From Macrolepiota albuminosa (Eukaryota > Basidiomycota > Agaricomycetes > Agaricales > Agaricaceae), in NCBI GenBank assembly GCA_027475525.1, contig JAMWFC010000049.1, positions 6,429,392 through 6,493,391 on the forward strand: a DNA stretch of 64,000 nucleotides. Direction: 5' to 3'. The stretch's first letter is position 1. The number at the start of each line of letters is the position of its first letter. This document shows, one piece after another, positions 44,570-56,303 of the stretch. The position numbers and the translations under genes were made by a program. The notes under the pieces are model-generated. The model saw nothing but the letters and a program-made list of their open reading frames with translations, had not been told where the DNA came from and searched no databases.

Positions 44570-45463
44570 TTCGTGAGCTTACAGCGTCAGAGTTGTTTAG
44601 GACTTGATGGAAGTGAAAGACGGGTCCTTGAATGTTCCGACGGTGCTTCTAACTGTCTGGTAGGCTCCATGGTCACAGGTGTTTCTCGATTCTTTCCACT
44701 CAAGGTCCCGTTTCCAATCACACTAACTCTCCTTGACAACTACAGGGTCCCGTTGGGCATCAGTAGCCAGAGGGCATAGTAGGTATCGCAACGTCATGGT
44801 TGACGTGGATAGGCGGCGGTAAATACGACGACAAAGGAGAGGGAAATGGCAAAGATCCAGATGCCTTGAGTCTGCCTTCACTTTTCGAGTCCTGATTGTT
44901 GACGTGGTATCTGCGTAACATAAGCAGGGCCGAGATCAATCGAAGAGCCTAGTCTACAGAATGACTCTACAAACGACGATTATGCGAGACAACATCCTTT
45001 CAAACTGCACATCCCTGTCATGGCACCTGTAAGGGACTATGTGTAATTTTCAATCCTGCCCTTCACTAGGACTCGTTCAGCTCATTTGCAGACGCTTGAG
45101 AACTACTTTTTCAGAACATACCTGTTCGACGTTGCTTTGTTCACGTTACCTGTTTTTGGTCGAGTGGGAGTGATACATGAGACATGGTACGACCCAGTGT
45201 TTTTATTTTGAACTTCTCCAGGCGTGTGCCCAATTGTATGGACAGGTCTTCTATCCGATTTTCTGCGTTGACAAGATATCTGAACCGGTGGAGATCGAGC
45301 AGGAGGATATGGTTATTCTGCAACTCTTCTTATGGCGCGTATCCATGAGCATCTCACAGCTCAATGACTAGGACAAGGTTTTATTTTCTCCTGCTTTGAG
45401 ACCTCGATGGACTGCTTTTTTGCGCCGGCATCAGGTTAGCACTAACATCTAAGACATGCCTTC
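44570..45463. other. Unassigned decayed coding pieces
   Basis: A plus-strand frame at 45177-45371 (CFYFELLQACAQLYGQVFYP, EEDMVILQLFLWRVSMSISQ-like) continues in another frame with SPALRPRWTAFLRRHQ near 45390-45435. Composition suggests a real former exon pair of one protein, but I do not recognise the family. 44543-44779 is a plus-strand frame without motifs. Confidence 0.35.
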
Positions 45464-45778
45464 ATGAACTCAAATCTAACTCTGACTTCCTCCACTGCAC
45501 CCTCTAGCTCATCAGCTCGGCCGTCCACCGTTGTCGCGTTAAACGTTACATCCAGCACCACGACCACTGTCCTGGGTAAACCCACTACCACTGCCTCTGC
45601 TCCGCCAGTTGCTTTGCCGACGACTTCTGCTTTCCCTTCCGTCTCTACTTCAATAGCTATCACATCCGGAGCAAATTGCCAACCTCTCACGTCTACCACC
45701 ATCACTACATCGACACCACCCCTCCTCTCCCCTGCATCGGCTTCTCCCTCTGGTTCTGATTCAGATAAAGGGTGCGTT
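45464..45778 (+). pseudogene. Ser/Thr-rich mucin-like surface protein fragment
   Basis: Open plus-strand stretch of about 105 codons dominated by Ser, Thr, Pro and Ala (for example SSTAPSSSSARPSTVVALNV), ending at SGSDSDKG. Such stretches form glycosylated ectodomains of fungal cell-wall sensors. No signal peptide or membrane segment is attached. At about 45775 it joins the second Clf1 fragment, producing a chimaeric frame. A partial second copy of its first part (cttcctccac(t/c)gcaccctcta and gctcatcagctcgg) occurs at 47126-47215. Confidence 0.5.
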
Positions 45779-45791
45779 TTCCTTGAATCGA

Positions 45792-46520
45792 TGTATGGTT
45801 TGATTATTCACGTTTAGAAGAAGGGGCTCTCTAGGACCTCAGAGACGAAGGTGCTACACCAGAGGAAAAGGAGGCTGCGTTTGCTCGGGTACAGGAGGTT
45901 TACGAGTGCGCTGTCGCACAAGTACCACCAGGTGGAGAAAAACGGCATTGGAGACGATATACCTTTTTATGGCTTAACTACGCACTATTTGAGGAGATCG
46001 AAACCAAGATGAGCATCTCTTATTCGTTCTACCTGTAGCAGTGTACTTAAAACATGAAATAGGATTACTCTTGCGCTCGGCAGATTTATCAGTCTGCGGC
46101 CAAGCTCGTAACTCATAAGCAATTCATGTTCGCGAAACTCTGGCCCATGTTTGCCAAGTTTGAGGTTAGGCGCCTCGAACTGGATTCTGCCAGGAAGATA
46201 CTTCAGACGGTGATTGGCATGTGCCCCAAAGAGGCCCTGTTCAAGGGATAGAACTGAGTTTTGTCAAATCTATAATTTTCCGTTACTTATACTTGTTCTA
46301 CAGCTCTGAGAATTCGACCGTGCTCGGAAGCTGTATGAAAAATATATTGAAGTGCGCACCAGCCCTCCCTTCCGGTCTACTTGCCATGCTGATCTAATCC
46401 ACAGTTCGACGCTGCCAACTCGCCTGCTTGGATCAAATTCGCCGAACTTGAATTTCAGCTACAAGACTTCGAGCGTGCACACCTTCGAACTCGGACTAGC
46501 AACACACCCTTATTGCCCTT
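45792..46520 (+). pseudogene. Clf1/crooked-neck splicing factor fragment, copy B
   Basis: Same gene region as 39210-39800, same orientation and highly similar DNA from gatgtatggtttgattat onward, including the intron. Continues further, with [20 protein letters not shown] near 46120, [20 protein letters not shown] near 46190, FDRARKLYEKYIE near 46310 and NSPAWIKFAELEFQLQDFER near 46420. The splice donor present in copy A (aaggtgagc) reads aagatgagc here, and frames change near 45830, 45980 and 46250. Both copies are dead. Copy B preserves more HAT repeats. Confidence 0.85.
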
Positions 46521-47100
46521 GACATCATCTTTGAGGAACCTCACCCTCCCTCTCCCCCCCCCCCCCCATGCCTCCCATCACATACCTTCCCCATCCAGCG
46601 CAAACGGGACCAACAGCGCCTCTCCTACACCTGGCCCCTAGTTGAACAGATACGTGGCCTTTTTGCCACAGACCTCAAGCCCGCACTCCCCGCCTCTATC
46701 CCCACCTCAACACCCGCATCGGGAGGCATTCACATTCGAATAGGCGGTAACATGCAGGATTTTGCATATCGAGTCGATTTCATCCATATTATTTTACACT
46801 GGTGAGTCCCCACTCTATTATAAGTGAAACATTCCGCTTATATTAATTGTTTAGAAGAGACGGTCTCTTCACTCGGTACCAAACGACATCATCAACAACA
46901 TGGTGCGTATCATTATTAATTTCAAGTTCTTTGTACATTGTAACATATAACTAAGCAACGACGGCGTCTCCCCCCGCGGCATCATCTCCACCACCGCCAC
47001 CACCACCATCGTCCGCGATCTCCGCCATGCAAGCTCCCAGTGGCCGCCGCCTTCCGTTCCCAATACCAACAACAATTCTCCAAGTAGTCCCAGTCCCATC
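46521..47100. other. No recognisable gene; contains poly-C tract
   Basis: A run of 14 C at 46554-46567. A plus-strand piece near 46600-46835 (IRGLFATDLKPALPASIPTS and IRIGGNMQDFAYRVDF) looks formerly coding but is unidentified. 46975-47010 encodes a short ccacc/accatc repeat. Confidence 0.4.
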
Positions 47101-48369
47101 ACTACCACTAGCACTCGTAGCTCGACTTCCTCCACCGCACCCTCTAGCTCATCAGCTCGGCTGTCTCCATTGTCACGTCAAACATCACATCCAACACCAC
47201 GACCACCGGGGTATGCATTATGGTTACAACTACGACGCGTACCCCTGCCGCTGCGTATGCGCACCCGCAGGTATACGCCGATTATGCTCAAGCACATTCT
47301 TATCCATAGCACACGGCGTACAACTCGCATTCGAACTTGTATTCATCTCCGTCACAGGGACACGGGCAGGAGGGACAGACGTATTACTGTCCACAGGATT
47401 CTGTATCGAATATATCGCTGGCCATTCGTTTTTCTTCGTTCCTTCGTTCCTTTGTTTCTTTGCTGCTCATGCGTAGGGGCTCTGAAAGCACCCGTGGATA
47501 CGTGTAATTTATTGTATTGTTTAGGCGTACTAGTGTGAAATACAAGAAAATCGTTTCCTACATGCACTGTTGGCTCAAACACAAACCTTTGTTATGCTCA
47601 ACATGTTTTAGCTCTTCGGAACCTCATCTTGTCCGCTCAGCAGCCTGCCTGCCATCATGCTCAGCTGACACTCGATGCACAATGCAGGGAGGCGTTCAGG
47701 GCACATCAGCGCATGGTCGTAGTTGACATCGTGGTCTTCTCACCGGGAAGGGGTCGTACCACACCTGGAGAATGAGGGCTTGTAGCGTTGAGGCGATGTA
47801 GCAACTGTGAGCTGGGTGTGTGGGCGCATATGCATTCAGCAGGTAGAGATAAGTAAAGACAAACCTGTTGCCTAGATTCGCCAACACAGTGAAGCTGAGC
47901 CCGAAGAGCGGTTCAAGGGCATGAACTGGATTTGCTGCAATGGAAGTAAGACTGTGAGTTAGTAAGTAATAGACAGGACGACCAAGACTCACGAGTTCCG
48001 TCATCATATTTTCGGCCTTTGAAGAGGGTTTGAATATTTATGCTGAACGACGAGGTGTGCTCCAATCGTGGAATCAGATCTTCCCTCGTCGCATCAGTAC
48101 TTCCTTGAGCCACAATACAACACGTCCACAGACGCACCAGCACCGCCCTCAGAGGATGCATCAAGCAACACCAATGCTCAAGCCCATGACCGTCCGCACC
48201 CTAGCCAGAGGTCATATTTGAGGTCGCACGACGCTGCACTGTGTGATTCCTGCAGCACGGATTGGAGCGGTTGTATCCATCCTAGAGAGTCAGAGTGTGT
48301 TCGCAGGGTGTGGTCTCTTCAGCCTAAGATCGGAACTCAGATTAACGGGCAGACAAGAGCGAGTGCATA
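47101..48369. other. Mixed remnants, no assignable gene
   Basis: 47126-47215 is a partial duplicate of the mucin-like segment. 47215-47380 encodes a Tyr/Gln/Pro-rich stretch (MHYGYNYDAYP in one frame) resembling the tail of an RNA-binding or transcription protein, not identifiable. 48228-48300 (gtgtgattcctgcagcacgg) is a diverged copy of DNA at 39148-39210. Minus-strand frames at 47696-48007 have no known motif. Confidence 0.35.
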
Positions 48370-48660
48370 GTCCTATCTACAAGATATTTTATCTGCGAGA
48401 GTTTATGAAATAACATACAGTAAATCGATTACAGACGTACATTAGGTATCAGGGAGCTCACGTCCCCTCCCAGGCTCACAAGCCCAGCACTCGACAACAG
48501 CAATCGGATCGTACAGATCATCCTCGCTCTTATCCACAATCGTAAGCTTCGTCATCTTTGCAGGCGGCTCCTCGTTTTCTGCCGGGAATGTATCGAGTTC
48601 ATAAAATATGGTATCGTTTATCATTATAACACATACCTACTGAGACGCTGGCTTAGCCTT
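48370..48660 (-). pseudogene. UBP14/USP5-like deubiquitinase fragment, copy 2
   Basis: Inverted copy of the segment at 30820-31245, including the 3' flank (cataaactctcgcagataaa). On the minus strand it reads without the 127-base interruption: PPAKMTKLTIVDKSEDDLYD directly followed by PIAVVECWACEPGRGRELPD and a stop. Same moderate family call as copy 1. Confidence 0.5.
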
Positions 48661-48939
48661 TCTTTTGATGTTGAGCGTTAGCTGGTGGTCCGATCGGCGG
48701 ACGTGTGTCTGAGCGTGGTGCTTCTTGGGCTCTAGGCATGCACAATTGAAGCACGAGAGGAAGCGTCGACTTGTACTAGTAGTAATACTGCGTTCTTTGC
48801 CTCGATAAAACGATGAATATTGATGACGTTGGTTGAGGGCGAGGGATGATTCATAAGAAACGTTGTCTAACGTTGAAGTGAAAGTTACGTGGAGGGTATA
48901 TCAAAAAACATCAATAGTATTGTGCGCGAGTACACATTT

Positions 48940-49370
48940 ACCCCTCTAGATGTAGACACACGAAAAACAAGGCAAAAGAAAAAAAGAAGAAACGCGCCTC
49001 GCCGACAGCACCTCTATTCTTTTGGTGTACTATCGTCCTCATAGTCTTTATAATTTCCTGGGCATCGTGCAAGAGCTTCTTGCTATCGTTTGAGAGCTTG
49101 TCAGTCGTAACGGGTGAATGATCGAGAACATATTGAAGAGTTTGATCGATTTGTTTGTTGGAAGCCAACCTAGGCAGAAAGCCTCAATGACACCGTAGAG
49201 TCTTAACTGTAACTGCATACCAGTACTCAGTTAGATCAAGATAAGGATGGACAGAAACACTTTGCGGTAGACATCGGCGTCCTTGGCCTTCCGGTTGACA
49301 GGATCGACGACAGACCCAGGTGCAGGATGGCTGCTTATGTCTTGCGTGGCGGGTGGCAGCAACATCGAGG
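48940..49370 (-). pseudogene. HAM1-like N-terminal domain protein fragment
   Basis: The minus strand at 49364 starts MLLPPATQDISSHPAPGSVV, continues DPVNRKAKDADVYRK, then after an intron (GTGTTT...CAG) LRLYGVIEAF, and after a one-base frame shift near 49170 LASNKQIDQTLQYVLDH and LLHDAQEIIKTMRTIVHQKN. This matches the start of the fungal family annotated as HAM1-like N-terminal, large proteins with a C-terminal BPI/lipid-binding-like domain; their role is poorly known. Only the first about 120 codons are here. The frame shift and missing remainder mark it as broken. Confidence 0.6.
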
Positions 49371-49566
49371 ACGTTTAGAAAATGATTAGATAGCGGACAT
49401 GAGTTTATATTGGCGAGAATTTCTATGATGCTCGTCCTACGTCACACAGTTTGTATACGTACAAAAATTGATTGACGCGCTCGAAATGCAGGTCGACCAA
49501 TGCATATAGTAGATCCACACCTCAAAACTTGTAGATCACGGTATCTTCTTCTAGTATATCCTGCCA

Positions 49567-50100
49567 CTAGGCTATGTGAGTTACACGTATACAGTTCAGC
49601 AGACCACTCACGGGGTGCATTGAGCAAAACAAGGCTGACGAAAACTGTGATCCTGAGATGATCAACCTTTTTATCTGGTCGGAAAGTATCACAGGCGGCT
49701 CGAGCGCAGACGGCGGGGGCACCAACAACTGCGGCGAATGTGAACGGAACCTCGGAGACGCAGTCAGAGGCGATTCTAAGCTGTCTGTGGCAAGTCCTAG
49801 GGGTGGAGACTGTGACTTGTTGCTGGCCGGTGCAGGTTGAGGCTGAGGCTGAGGTTGAGGCTGAGGCAACTGTGAGTGTGACTGTGAGTGAGAGTCAGGA
49901 CTCCCATTGGAGATGGCAACTGTGCACTGTCTGGTGGGTGCAGAGATAGCTCAGGTTCAGGCTCGGGCCCGGTGTGGTAGAGGAGGAAGAGTTGTTGATG
50001 GAATCAGGCGGAGGGCGACGTTGGGCAAGTAGATTGGGTTTGTCTACGAGTTCGGCAAGTACAGGTAAAACAATGAAGAAGCGTTCGAGCAAGATGAAGG
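49567..50100 (-). CDS. Hypothetical low-complexity protein fragment
   Basis: Minus-strand frames encode LLERFFIVLPVLAELVDKPN and a Ser/Pro-rich segment (50092-49895), then a PQPQPQPQP run from CTGAGG-type DNA repeats and LVPPPSALEPPVILSDQIKR (49869-49567). They may be exons of one protein N-terminus, but no start context, introns or family could be confirmed. Confidence 0.25.
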
Positions 50101-50502
50101 TATCAAATGACGAAGCCGGATTAGGGAATGGGTTGTACGAATAGGGCGAGGGAAAAAAATAGAGTTTGGAATTACGAGACCGACTAGCGGTCAGAAACAG
50201 AATCGGGGTAGAATCGACGATTCAAAACGGTGTTCTCGGCTTACCGGCTCCTTGGTATCTTGACGTCTCGACTATCTTCTGCTAATCGACCTCTTTGATT
50301 GTCTCGGCTCCGCTTCTGCTCTTCCTTCTCGTTGCTTTGGTCTTCTGCTCGCATATACACATTTTACTGTCTATTTCGACCTCTACCCTTACTCTCCACT
50401 TCCAACTCCTTCGACTTCGTATTCGATCCATCAGGTAGCCCACCCCACGTCCACAGCGTCTACTAACACCAACCTCCTGATCGCTTCTTCGTTCCGCCAG
50501 CA

Positions 50503-50797
50503 GGGGACACCCCAACTTCAAGATGCCGCACCTAAATCACTCCCCGCTACAGACTATGATGCGCTTGTCGATGAATTGCATTCGATACTGAAGGAGCTCC
50601 CCATGGAGTCTCCGCCCGGCAGCGAGGATATATATGGGCCCAACACGAGCATCGCTTGGGGCAGCGAGGATCTGGAATGGTATAACGGTGGGCCGCAGGG
50701 ATGTGGAGGAGGGACGAGCGAAGTCCAGGCGACGGACGAAGAGAAGGCAAAGTTTAAGCGGGCAGTCGAGATTATCAATGAGCTAGCGTCCAAGTAG
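50503..50797 (+). CDS. Hypothetical protein, C-terminal exon
   Basis: An open plus-strand frame reads QDAAPKSLPATDYDALVDEL, then HSILKELPMESPPGSEDIYG and ends FKRAVEIINELASK with a TAG stop. There is no in-frame ATG at its start, but a pyrimidine tract and CCAG acceptor-like sequence at about 50492-50503 suggest an upstream exon. Acidic, Gly-rich and amphipathic at its end; no known domain. Undamaged over about 98 codons, in contrast to the neighbouring ruins, so it may be a real small gene. Confidence 0.4.
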
Positions 50798-51212
50798 GCC
50801 GAGTGGAATTTAGTGCTCTTCTTTACCCAGTTTGTTGGTATACCTGACTAAAGGTCAACTTTGTGTAGAATGCTTGTACATACAATCAGATGTTCGTCTG
50901 AAAATCATCACAAGTCCCTATCAAGGCATTATGACAGATGGCTAGATCAAGTTACATCAGGGGCCAGATGATTCATCAGGTTTCCACTTATCTCCTAGGG
51001 ACATCGTGCGTCACCCAACAGACTCATATCAATTCAAGTTTCACCTCTCCTTTCGCGCCCGAACAGCTCTCCATGATCATGATGTCGGTTCGTGTTCTTG
51101 GCGTTTCCAGCTTACTGTGCTTTATGTCATGAATATTATCATGCTCGTACTTCTGCTGTCAGATTGCAATCAACGTCTCCCATGGAACAACAAGTACTAT
51201 CCGGAAGTGAAG
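50798..51212. other. Intergenic, no gene seen
   Basis: Sequence between the hypothetical exon and the laccase stop codon, probably holding the 3' untranslated regions of both convergent genes. Confidence 0.5.
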
Positions 51213-53533
51213 CTAATGTGCAGACGCGTACATGGGACAAAGCTCCTTCCATTCCTCTGGCAAAAGCGAGGTTAGAATATATGAAATGTGTTTCTTTTGG
51301 ATGCTCACCTGGTTCCATCCCCTTCGCGATGCTATTTACATCCTCAGCAAACACAACCGCCAAGCCGCTATACAGACAAATGATACTCAACTTCTGGGAG
51401 AACGCGAAAGAGGAGTAACTCACTTGTCAAGATGCCAGTCAATGTGACTACCGTTTTTTGGTCAGTATCAAATCGACGTGTTCAATGATAGCTGAATTAC
51501 CAGTGTAGGAACCATGGGCCCGCATTGTTTGTTGTGAAGCGGATGGTAACGTTATCTCCAGCGAACCCGGTAGAGACTACATCGCGGCGCACCTTAAAGG
51601 CAAAGAAAGTATAGTAAACGAGAGAGGAATCAAGGGAGAAGGGAGAGTACGGTACGAACTGGATTGTCGTAGTTGTATTTGGTACTTCCGGCACTTCTGA
51701 CGACGTCGAAATTGTGCTATCAGGAGAGAGCGTTTAAAGCGACCCTGTTATGAGCAAGAATAGGAACTCTTACTCCGTGTAAATGGAACGGGTGCTGCGA
51801 AATCCAATGAGTCACCTAGAACGTCTTCGAAAGAGATAAAGAGAAAGGAGAACTGACCGGCGAACCAGCTGAGCCTCCCGGTATGATCAACTCGATGGTC
51901 TTATTCCGCGGCAAAGTATACACATTCCCAGAAGGGAGTAAATCCTGCGCCGTGCGCGCACCGCTCATGATCTGCAACAACACGACGTTCGGTGGCTGGA
52001 AGCTCGCGCCATTTATCGCGAAGCGGCCATTGACACGCGTGACGTTGAGACACATGGATACGTCGGCGGGGGCGCTGCCCCCGGGTGCGCCGGGGCTTTC
52101 GAGGGGATGCAGGCTCGTCTCGACCAGTGGGTTGTTCAGCGAGGAGTTGGTCGTGGTTGGCTCGACTAGCGGGGCGCCGTGGTAGCGGAAGATGGCTGAG
52201 TTAGCGCCGCCGGCGAATGAGGTGCATCCGCCGTTGGGGAGCGCACGGAGCCAGTAGTTCCCGATGGGCTGCGTCGCGGCTATGATGACGGAGTAGCGTT
52301 GGCCCGAGTGGATTTGGATGGAGTCGACGACGAGGGGCGAGTGGTTGACGCCGTCGACTTCGATTATAGTCTGGGTGATTGTTATGAATATTTAGTTGTG
52401 CAGTGTGGTAGAGAGAAAGAGGAAATCCCTACCATGTTATGACCGTCGACTGAGAAGACGAAATTTGAATCGCAGGAAATGGAAACAAGCCGGAATCGGT
52501 AACTCTTGCCTTGAACAACGTTGATTACAGACAGGTCGGTTGCAGCGCCATTGCAGTTCCGCCCGAGACCATTGATGAGTGTCGTATCCGGTGTGGCTCG
52601 GTCTGTTATCGACGTTGAACGTATATGGTACCTGTGATTACAATAACAGTGAAAAGAGATGGATCGACGCAGTAGACAGAATTGCTTACCAGTCAGCCAG
52701 AGTAATCACTGTATTTTCTGCGTGGGGAATCAGTGGTTCAGTTTTCACGCAAAAGAAGGGACTCGATGACGAACCATCGTCAACATCGTAGCTTAGAAAG
52801 ATGCAAAGTGAAATTTTAATACATCCATGGCTGGAAAGGCACTTACAGGTGTCGAAACGGATCTTGAGGATCGTAGATTATAAAAGCGCCTCGGAGACCA
52901 TCGCAGTATTGAGTTCCTGCAAGAGCATGAGAATCAACAGACCACCGTAAGGCTAGCCACGCACCTAGATGAGAATGGTACCAATACGTCCCAGCTTGAT
53001 CACCAACGTTGAAATCGTACAGGAATGAGTTATTGGGTGATATCGGGCATTGATTTACGCCCGAGGGACCATCAGCCCAACTGGTACCCTTCTGGAATAA
53101 GCCGTGCCAATGCTTTCGGAGGGACAAGGCATTTGGCATATTATAAAATCACGAAAAAAAGTATAACGTACAATGCTTGTTCCTGTCAGCATCGTGGTGT
53201 CTTTGAGGTGGTTGACGACGTTCATTCTAATCCGATCGCCCCTCGCGGAGTGATTATCGTACAAATAGCTGGCGAATAAGCTACTCACCTTCGTCGCGGT
53301 GACGAGAACGCCTGGAAAGGAGGCGGTCGATGCGTTACTGCATGCTAGGATGGACCTGTATAGAGACGTCGCGCTGGAACTTAAAAACAGGGTATTTTTT
53401 TCATGACTCACGGACGAGTGAAACCGTCGGGGGAAACGTCTGAATTGACGATGTACATGTCTCCTGAAGGACCGATAGAAGCGTGTACAGCGGTGAGCAC
53501 GGAGAGAAGGAAGAAAGAGCGTGGAGGTAACAT
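51213..53533 (-). CDS. Laccase (multicopper oxidase), apparently intact
   Basis: Secreted blue-copper enzyme that oxidises phenols with reduction of O2 to water. I chose ATG 53533 because [18 protein letters not shown] is a good signal peptide; an in-frame ATG at 53602 would precede it. About 15 exons with short GT-AG introns join in frame. The four copper motifs are complete: [15 protein letters not shown] (53110), GTYWYHSHL (53000), HPFHLHGH rebuilt across the intron at about 51725-51775, and HCHIDWHLDNGLAVVF across two introns at 51510-51390. Also present are [27 protein letters not shown] and [12 protein letters not shown]. The end reads [14 protein letters not shown] followed by TAG at 51215-51213. 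The axial residue near the type-1 Cys is Leu. Length is about 520 aa, normal for fungal laccases. Confidence 0.93.
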
Positions 53534-54249
53534 TGCTTGACGAGAGGATGACAACGGAACCGTCCTCCTAACACTGGCATTTAAGTAGGAAAAAATCTTC
53601 ATGGGTCAGCCACTGTTCATTGCGAAAAGGCTGGCAGATCGTCCAATCTGCTTGGATTTATAATAGCACGAGAAGTGTTGATTGGAGGTATACGGTGTGG
53701 TAACTAGAAGAATACCATTCACGCGCCTTGGAATCTGGAACTGCGTATTCTTATCCTTGAAGTCGCGTAAAAGTTCTTTGCATTCCGGAAAAAAGGGTCT
53801 AAAAGGTCTTATGCGGAATCCTTCAAGAAACGGTCGCGTTGAGAAACTTTAGATAAATGACTTTGCACAATCGGCAATATCCGAGTACCTTGATCCCTCA
53901 CATATCTTATCTTGAAAATCGCTTTCGTGCCTTGATGATGTGCTCGATTGAAAGGCTAAGAGTCAGTTTCCCCAGAATTTGCCTTCTTATTATGACTAAC
54001 TGTTCAACACAGTCCACCCAAAACACCAAGAAACTAATTGCATAGCATGTTACATCTGATATACACTGAACAAGATGGTGAACGTAGAGAAGCGTATGCG
54101 GAGTGAATCCGTCGTTGCTGCAACAGTGAGCGAAACATCGACCTAACATCGACCCATCAATACAAGACCTAAACCACGACTAAGGGGTAATTTGATAACG
54201 TGAAGACGCGTCTGCTGAAGGGGAGAAATCTGAGCAAAGGGTACAAATA
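53534..54249. other. Intergenic region, upstream of laccase
   Basis: Lies between the laccase start and the transporter stop, so it should contain the laccase promoter. I could not pick out convincing metal- or xenobiotic-response motifs. Short frames here are not coding by appearance. Confidence 0.5.
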
Positions 54250-56303
54250 TTATGCTTTGGTAGTGACCGAGCGTGAGGATCGAGCATCGCTTCGGTCGTG
54301 GTCTAGTGCTGTAGGAAATCGAATCGGTGAGAATTACTGAAATGAAGTTCAGTTGAGAACATACCTCTTTCCTGTGCGGCGATGTGCGCGGCACGTTCGT
54401 CAGCAGAGATAGCACCGAAGATCACGTCCATCTCTTCCAGACTGCGGCCCTTGGTTTCGGGTATAAGGCTGAGACCCAACATGTAAAGGTAAGTCAATAC
54501 ATATTTACAGATAAGACTCACAAGGAAAACAAGCCCATGGCACCGACGTTGATGGTGGCGAACATGAGGAAAATCTTGTAGCCCAGGTCCGAGATCATGT
54601 CGGGTGTAACTTTGGACACGACAAAGTCTAATCAAGGACAATCAAGCGCTGTCGTTTAATAAGGATAGCAAAAAGACTTACTCCAGAGCCACTGTGAAGC
54701 ACTTGCGACGGACAGACCGTAGTGTCTTGTGCGAGTGGGGAAGATATCAGAAACGTAGATCCAGGGCATAGGACCCCAGCCCATAGAGTAGAAGCAAACG
54801 TAAATATAGAGCATGGCCGCCATGGCCTTGGATGCGGGTGGAGGGGATGGGGGAGGGTGAGCAACAGATACGGGATGGGTTTTGAGAATGGCACCGATGA
54901 TGAAGAATAATGTACCCATTCCGAGAGAGGAAACAATGAGTGATATGCGTCGCCCAATACTCTCGACGAAGAAGAAAACGAAAATGGCAGTCGCAACAAC
55001 CTGGAGGATTTGAGTTTTAAAACGCAGAGACGGCAGAAACCCACCTTGACAACACCGTAGATACCTGAAGCGAGCAAAGAATTCTTCGTTCCTGTATATC
55101 CAATAGAAGTAAAAATCTGAGGTGCGTAGTATCTAGGCGTTGCTGATGAGAGTCCGCTCTAAAGAACCCAAAGCAACTGTACTCTACCCAATGGAATTCT
55201 GGCCGCCCCATTGCTGGAGAAGGAAGATAACAAACGCGATGACGAAGCGGATGAAGTTCCCTTTTCCAAAAAAGGCCTCCTTCATTCCGAGGCCTTGCCT
55301 GGCAACCCGCTCTTCTTCGATTTGTGCCTCTATTTCTGCCATCTCGTGTACAACAATTTCTGAGTCGGTAGATTCAGATCGGAGATAGGCAAGGTTTTGC
55401 AAGGCCTCATCGTTCCGACGAACGGAAGCAAGCCATCTGGGAGACTCCTTTAATCATGAATACATGAGTTCCATGAATAAGTCGGACACGGGTGGAGTAC
55501 CTTGACAGTGAGCAGGCCAAATAACATGATTCCTGCCGGCACGAGCTGGAAACCGAACGGTATCCTCCAGACATTGGGGCCGGTATGGATGTTTATCCCG
55601 ATTCCATAATTGATAAAGTATGAAAGCATTACTCCAATCGCAACCTAAAATCAAGTTTCAAGGTTAAAAGAATATAGGAAAGCAAGGTAATGACGCACCA
55701 TGATCTGGAAAAGACCCGTGATTCTGCCTCTTACTTCCTTGGGAGAACACTCTGAAACGTAGGCTGGAGCCACTGCAGAAATCCCACCAATACCAAAGCC
55801 AGATATCACACGACCAGCATAGATGAGCTGAAGGCCGTGATGCTTATCTTTTGCCGCTGTGGCGAGGATAGCACCAATACAGAATACGAGCGTAAACGCA
55901 ACCAACGTCCATTTGCGGCCGAGCTTAGCTAGAAATATCGTAGAAAGAGAAATTAACGAGAATGTTAATCATTTAGAAAATAGAACCGTACATGAGACAG
56001 GAGCTGACCCAAGGGCACCGAAGAAAGCTCCTGCTTGCAAGACTGATACGACATTAGATGTCACATCATTCGTGCGTTTCAGATTCGTGGTCCCATCGGG
56101 ATTAAGGAGGCCGAATTCCTGCTTGAAGTATGGCTGCGATACTACACCACCCGCTATGCCAGTGTCATAACCGAAGAGAACAATTCCCCAGTAAGCTATA
56201 AAGGCCAGATCTATTCAAAACGTAAGGTATGATTCAGAAGGAGAGAACATGAAAGGAACGGACAGTATACACGTATATTCTTGAAAATGTGGCCAACCGC
56301 CAT
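54250..56303 (-). CDS. MFS sugar/quinate-type transporter, apparently intact
   Basis: A 12-helix proton-coupled sugar-porter family protein of the plasma membrane. Starts MAVGHIFKNIH (ATG at 56303) with an intron after codon 10, then AYWGIVLFGYDTGIAGGVV. Signatures: GRKWTLVAFTLVF; GRVISGFGIGGISAVAPAYV; ECSPKEVRGRITGLFQ (the PESPR-type region follows as ESPRWLASVRRND); FLLQQWGGQNSIGYY; GWGPMPWIYVSDIFPTRTR; and PETKGRSLEEMD. Exons join in frame through short introns. The last intron (GTATGT...TACAG) leads to a short Ser/Arg-rich tail ending TAA at 54252-54250. Length is about 530 aa, normal. The WGP..WIYVSEIFPTR and ETKGRSLEEMD versions resemble fungal quinate or hexose permeases; the substrate cannot be set from sequence alone. 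Confidence 0.9.

Noticed and set aside
51139..51423. Separate 94-aa minus-strand gene at the laccase 3' end
   Set aside because: Reading it with GT-AG introns places GLAVVFAED and the [10 protein letters not shown] end in the laccase frame; the standalone frame translates introns.
51883..52185. 100-aa plus-strand frame inside the laccase
   Set aside because: Antisense shadow of a laccase exon; no independent features.
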